Source: Candidatus Caldarchaeum sp.
Lineage (GTDB): Archaea > Thermoproteota > Nitrososphaeria_A > Caldarchaeales > Caldarchaeaceae
Length of the DNA: 8,182 nucleotides
Assembly: GCA_025054795.1 (NCBI GenBank)
Contig: JANWZU010000187.1
Span: 1-8,182, forward strand
Direction of reading: 5' to 3'
Positions 6,163-8,182 of the stretch are shown here, piece after piece; the first letter of the stretch is position 1; every line of letters starts with the position of its first letter. A program made the translations under genes and the position numbers. The notes under the pieces are model-generated. The model had not been told where the DNA came from and searched no databases. It was given only the letters and a program-made list of their open reading frames with translations.

Positions 6163-6900
6163 AGAAACGTTGGGCTTGAACCCTTCGTAAAACATCTTGG
6201 GTGGAAGCGTTGCCGAGATCCTAATGAGCGACCCGTCGCTGAGTCCCAGCTTTTTCCTCAAGTTTTCAGCAGCAATCAACTCTGCGACGGAGCTGTCGTA
6301 AAGCGTTCTCTCAGGAAAAACCATCACAGCCGGCTCGGAGTCGTTTATCAGGACGTTGATGGCTTTTACGGAGCCGTAGGTTCGACGCTCGTCCTTGAAC
6401 CCGCTTATCTCGATGTCGGCGTTCTTCTGGAGAAACAGCTTGTTCTCGATGGAGTCTTTGGACAGAAGCAGTACGTTCAACGTTCCCGGGTAGGGTATGA
6501 ACCCCAGCTTCTCCTGCATCTGCTGAACATAACCCGGCAGGCTCATGTAGTAGGATCCTTCGCCGTAGCCCGAGAAGACACGGCCCTCCAAAACTATCTT
6601 AACAGGTCTTTCAAAAATCATCTTGAGAGAAAGGTATAACTCCAGAAGCCTCGAAACACCTTTCTGAGTCATTTTTACATAGCTTGTCCGGCCCACGACC
6701 CGCCTCTCGATCAGCCCCTCCTTCTCCAGAATTATCAGGAGGCGTGAAGCAGACTGCTGGGATGTGCCGAACTGCTTAGATATTATTGGGGTTGTGATTT
6801 TGAGGCTGTTGGTTATCGCTCCTCTCTCGGCAAGGTATATCAACACTCTCTCCCTCAGCGAGAGATTCCACAACCTCGGCTGGTTTTCTGATGCGGACAA
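6142..6900 (-). CDS. ribK: CTP-dependent riboflavin kinase with N-terminal helix-turn-helix
   Basis: This 252-residue protein phosphorylates riboflavin to FMN, using CTP in characterised archaeal relatives. A winged helix-turn-helix domain occupies about residues 15-95, with FGTSQQSASRLLIILEKEGL as the recognition region. The kinase domain (about 100-230) has VFSGYGEGSYYMSLPGY (108-124), LGFIPYPGTLNV (132-143) and the loop FPERTLYDSSVAELIA (195-210), all typical of RibK. The DNA-binding domain suggests flavin-responsive control, possibly of its own promoter or of ribL. An in-frame TGA just upstream limits the start to TTG 6900 or TTG 6873. TTG 6900 has only a weak upstream GGATGA. A TATA-like AATATTTAAA at 6901-6910 would start transcription near 6878, favouring TTG 6873 (243 residues, beginning MWNLSLRERV). 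I keep 6900 as the outer limit. Confidence 0.93.
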   Translation of the reverse strand: MSASENQPRLWNLSLRERVLIYLAERGAITNSLKITTPIISKQFGTSQQSASRLLIILEKEGLIERRVVGRTSYVKMTQKGVSRLLELYLSLKMIFERPVKIVLEGRVFSGYGEGSYYMSLPGYVQQMQEKLGFIPYPGTLNVLLLSKDSIENKLFLQKNADIEISGFKDERRTYGSVKAINVLINDSEPAVMVFPERTLYDSSVAELIAAENLRKKLGLSDGSLIRISATLPPKMFYEGFKPNVSLMQSPS

Positions 6901-6910
6901 TTTAAATATT
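6901..6910 (-). promoter_or_regulatory. TATA-like element for ribK
   Basis: The minus strand reads AATATTTAAA directly against the TTG at 6900. If it works as a TATA box, transcription begins around 6878, inside the annotated gene and just before an alternative TTG at 6873. It would give ribK its own promoter, separate from the proteasome gene upstream. Confidence 0.45.
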
Positions 6911-6937
6911 CATCCGCTCCGCGAAACAATCAAAGGG

Positions 6938-7543
6938 CTAGACAGTTATTGTGTCCTCGGCTGTGAGACCTGAAGCTGTGTACAGAAGGATGTCTATGCC
7001 GTTTCCGCTGCCAGCATCTCGGGCGATGGATGCTTTGATGGCCTTCGCCGCCAGCTCATAGACATCTGAGGGACCCATGTCCCTTCGGTACATGCTTTCA
7101 ATCACCCCGACAGCCACCTCGGCTCCGGTTCCGACGACCGCGTAGTCGTCCTCAATCATAGACCCGAGCGGGTCCAACACGATGACGTGGGCACCCTCAT
7201 TGTCTACGCCCCCGACGATTGTCTCCATGAAATACGGAAAGTATCTGTTGCCGAAAAGATTCCACGAAAGAATTTTCGCCACGGTTCTGACGCTGGGCTC
7301 CACGCTTTGCTCAAGCCGGTACAGGTTGGCCATGGCTGTTACTTCCTTGATTAGGTTCTGCATGTCAGCCACAACGCCTGCGCAGGCAGCACCAACCCTG
7401 TTTGTAATCTTGAAGACTTTACGCGCCTGCTTGGACATGACAAAGTAGCCGTATGCGAACCTTTTCTCAGCCGCTATTGCAACACAGTCCCGCCCTCTTA
7501 TTCCAACGGTGGTGGCTCCCGGATAGTAGAGAGGTGCAGCCAA
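6938..7543 (-). CDS. psmB: Proteasome beta subunit, apparently lacking the catalytic threonine
   Basis: This 201-residue 20S core beta-type subunit has the family body intact: VGIRGRDCVAIAAEKRF (13-29), SKQARKVFKI with the conserved Lys33 equivalent at K42, YFPYFMETIVGGVDNEG, VVGTGAEVAVGVIES and IARDAGSGNGID. Active subunits are cut before Thr1 in a G-TTTVG motif. Here the sequence is PGATTVG (8-14), so aligning from VGI back puts Ala10 at position 1. This resembles the second beta paralog of crenarchaea, also of an ATAVG type, which is generally seen as non-catalytic or structural. A separate catalytic beta gene should exist elsewhere. The start is TTG 7543, fixed by an upstream in-frame TGA; AAGG nine bases before it could be an SD sequence. 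It is divergent from rtcA, and ribK lies 37 bases downstream. Confidence 0.94.
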   Translation of the reverse strand: MAAPLYYPGATTVGIRGRDCVAIAAEKRFAYGYFVMSKQARKVFKITNRVGAACAGVVADMQNLIKEVTAMANLYRLEQSVEPSVRTVAKILSWNLFGNRYFPYFMETIVGGVDNEGAHVIVLDPLGSMIEDDYAVVGTGAEVAVGVIESMYRRDMGPSDVYELAAKAIKASIARDAGSGNGIDILLYTASGLTAEDTITV

Positions 7544-7576
7544 CTCTGAAACCCTTCAAATAACCCTTTTCGCCTC

Positions 7577-7584
7577 TTAATTAA
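7577..7584 (-). promoter_or_regulatory. Possible TATA element for psmB
   Basis: TTAATTAA would place transcription start near 7553, about 10 bases before the TTG start and just upstream of the AAGG candidate SD. The alternative GGTTATTTG at 7557-7565 sits too close to the start codon unless the start is internal. The assignment is tentative. Confidence 0.35.
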
Positions 7585-7591
7585 CTGTTAA
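7581..7591. repeat. Perfect 11-base palindrome between psmB and rtcA
   Basis: TTAAC-T-GTTAA is a perfect inverted repeat in the 90-base divergent intergenic region, overlapping the possible psmB TATA element and lying about 12 bases upstream of the rtcA one. It could be an operator shared by both genes. AT-rich spacers produce such palindromes by chance fairly often. Confidence 0.35.
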
Positions 7592-7602
7592 CACACCAAT
7601 CC

Positions 7603-7609
7603 ATAAAAA
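7603..7609 (+). promoter_or_regulatory. TATA box for rtcA
   Basis: ATAAAAA within CCATAAAAATTG is centred about 26 bases before position 7632, two bases ahead of the rtcA ATG at 7634. It predicts a leaderless rtcA transcript. Confidence 0.55.
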
Positions 7610-7633
7610 TTGAGATGTGGCGCAGATGGGGGA

Positions 7634-8182
7634 ATGGAGCAGTTCTTCAGGCTTGACGGCTCGGTCGGAGAGGGCGGCGGGCAGGTGCTCCGTGTGGCTG
7701 TGGTGCTTTCAGCCATACTCGGCAGACCGCTTCACATATACAACATAAGGAAGAAGAGGCAGAACCCGGGTCTCCGCCACCAGCATCTAACGGCCGTCAA
7801 CGCAGTACGGCAATCATGCTCTGCCGTTGTTGAAGGGGCGGAGGTGGGGTCAGCCGAGCTCCGTTTCACACCTAGAAAAATTAATGCCTCATCGCTAAAC
7901 TTGGACACAGGCACAGCAGGGAGCACAACCCTAGTGCTGCAGTCGCTCCTCCCAGTCTTATGCTTCGGAGTCAGAAACTGCAGGTTCACTGTAAAAGGCG
8001 GCACCAACAACCCAAACGCACCCACCTACGAATATTTCGAAAAAGTTTTCATCCCGTCGGCATCGCTTACAGGTGCTTCCATGGGTGTTAGGCTTCTGAG
8101 AAGAGGTTTCTACCCAAGGGGAGGGGGAGTAGTGGAGGGATTCTGCAACCCTGTCAAAAAACTCAAACCGATTAACCTAACT
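7634..8182 (+). CDS. rtcA: RNA 3'-terminal phosphate cyclase (3' end cut by window edge)
   Basis: The frame opens at ATG 7634 and stays open for 183 codons to the window end, about half of a typical 340-residue cyclase. RtcA converts an RNA 3'-phosphate to a 2',3'-cyclic phosphate using ATP, through a covalent AMP-histidine. Visible hallmarks are LDGSVGEGGGQVLR (7-20), RQNPGLRHQHLTAV (42-55), DTGTAGSTTLVLQSLLP (91-107), the KGGTN segment (121-125) and RRGFYPRGGG (156-165). The nucleotidylated histidine lies in the C-terminal half and is not in view, so catalytic competence cannot be checked, nor can the Rcl1-like non-catalytic paralog be fully excluded. GEGGGQ and NPGLR are as in active enzymes. 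The TATA box at 7603-7609 places transcription start at the ATG. Confidence 0.95.
   Translation, partial: MEQFFRLDGSVGEGGGQVLRVAVVLSAILGRPLHIYNIRKKRQNPGLRHQHLTAVNAVRQSCSAVVEGAEVGSAELRFTPRKINASSLNLDTGTAGSTTLVLQSLLPVLCFGVRNCRFTVKGGTNNPNAPTYEYFEKVFIPSASLTGASMGVRLLRRGFYPRGGGVVEGFCNPVKKLKPINLT

Noticed and set aside
7544..7633. Possible C/D-box small RNA in the psmB-rtcA spacer
   Set aside because: No RTGATGA C box paired with a CTGA D box is present on either strand at suitable spacing.

Overview
The window is archaeal chromosomal DNA. Eleven protein genes fill almost all of it. The informational genes are archaeal in type: a Dpo4-like Y-family polymerase, diphthine synthase, a 20S proteasome beta subunit, an archaeal FAD synthetase, a CTP-dependent riboflavin kinase with a helix-turn-helix domain, a DUF99 protein and RtcA. 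The proteasome paralog and the HTH-RibK form point to the TACK lineage (Crenarchaeota, Thaumarchaeota, Aigarchaeota and relatives). An Aigarchaeota- or Thaumarchaeota-like thermophile is my best guess, but I cannot fix the taxon from sequence alone. I see no RNA gene, CRISPR array, transposon or phage gene, and no gene-free stretch longer than about 90 bases.

Layout. Minus strand 1-2047: a ThiW-type thiamine-precursor ECF transporter S component (its end is cut by the window edge), a GtrA-family membrane protein, and a DinB/Dpo4 polymerase. Plus strand 2103-3627: a class II-like histone deacetylase family enzyme overlapping a DUF99 gene. Minus strand 3614-4660: a sugar-phosphate nucleotidylyltransferase with a left-handed beta-helix tail. 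Plus strand 4703-6162: diphthine synthase carrying an extra C-terminal DUF357 domain, overlapping the FAD synthetase ribL. Minus strand 6142-7543: HTH-riboflavin kinase ribK and a proteasome beta subunit. Plus strand from 7634: rtcA, cut by the window end.

Transcription. There are three short divergent intergenic regions (2048-2102, 4661-4702, 7544-7633) and two convergent gene pairs whose 3' ends overlap (3614-3627 and 6142-6162). Several start codons lie about 25-30 bases downstream of a TATA-like element, which suggests leaderless or nearly leaderless mRNAs. This pattern helps to choose starts, including several TTG starts.

Functional links. ribK and ribL encode the two steps from riboflavin to FAD and face each other across a 21-base overlap. 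Dph5 acts on elongation factor 2. The proteasome subunit appears to lack the N-terminal catalytic threonine and is probably the non-catalytic beta paralog. The points most worth a second look are the Dph5-DUF357 fusion, the Thr1-less beta subunit, the flavin gene arrangement with a DNA-binding kinase, and palindromes in two divergent promoter regions.
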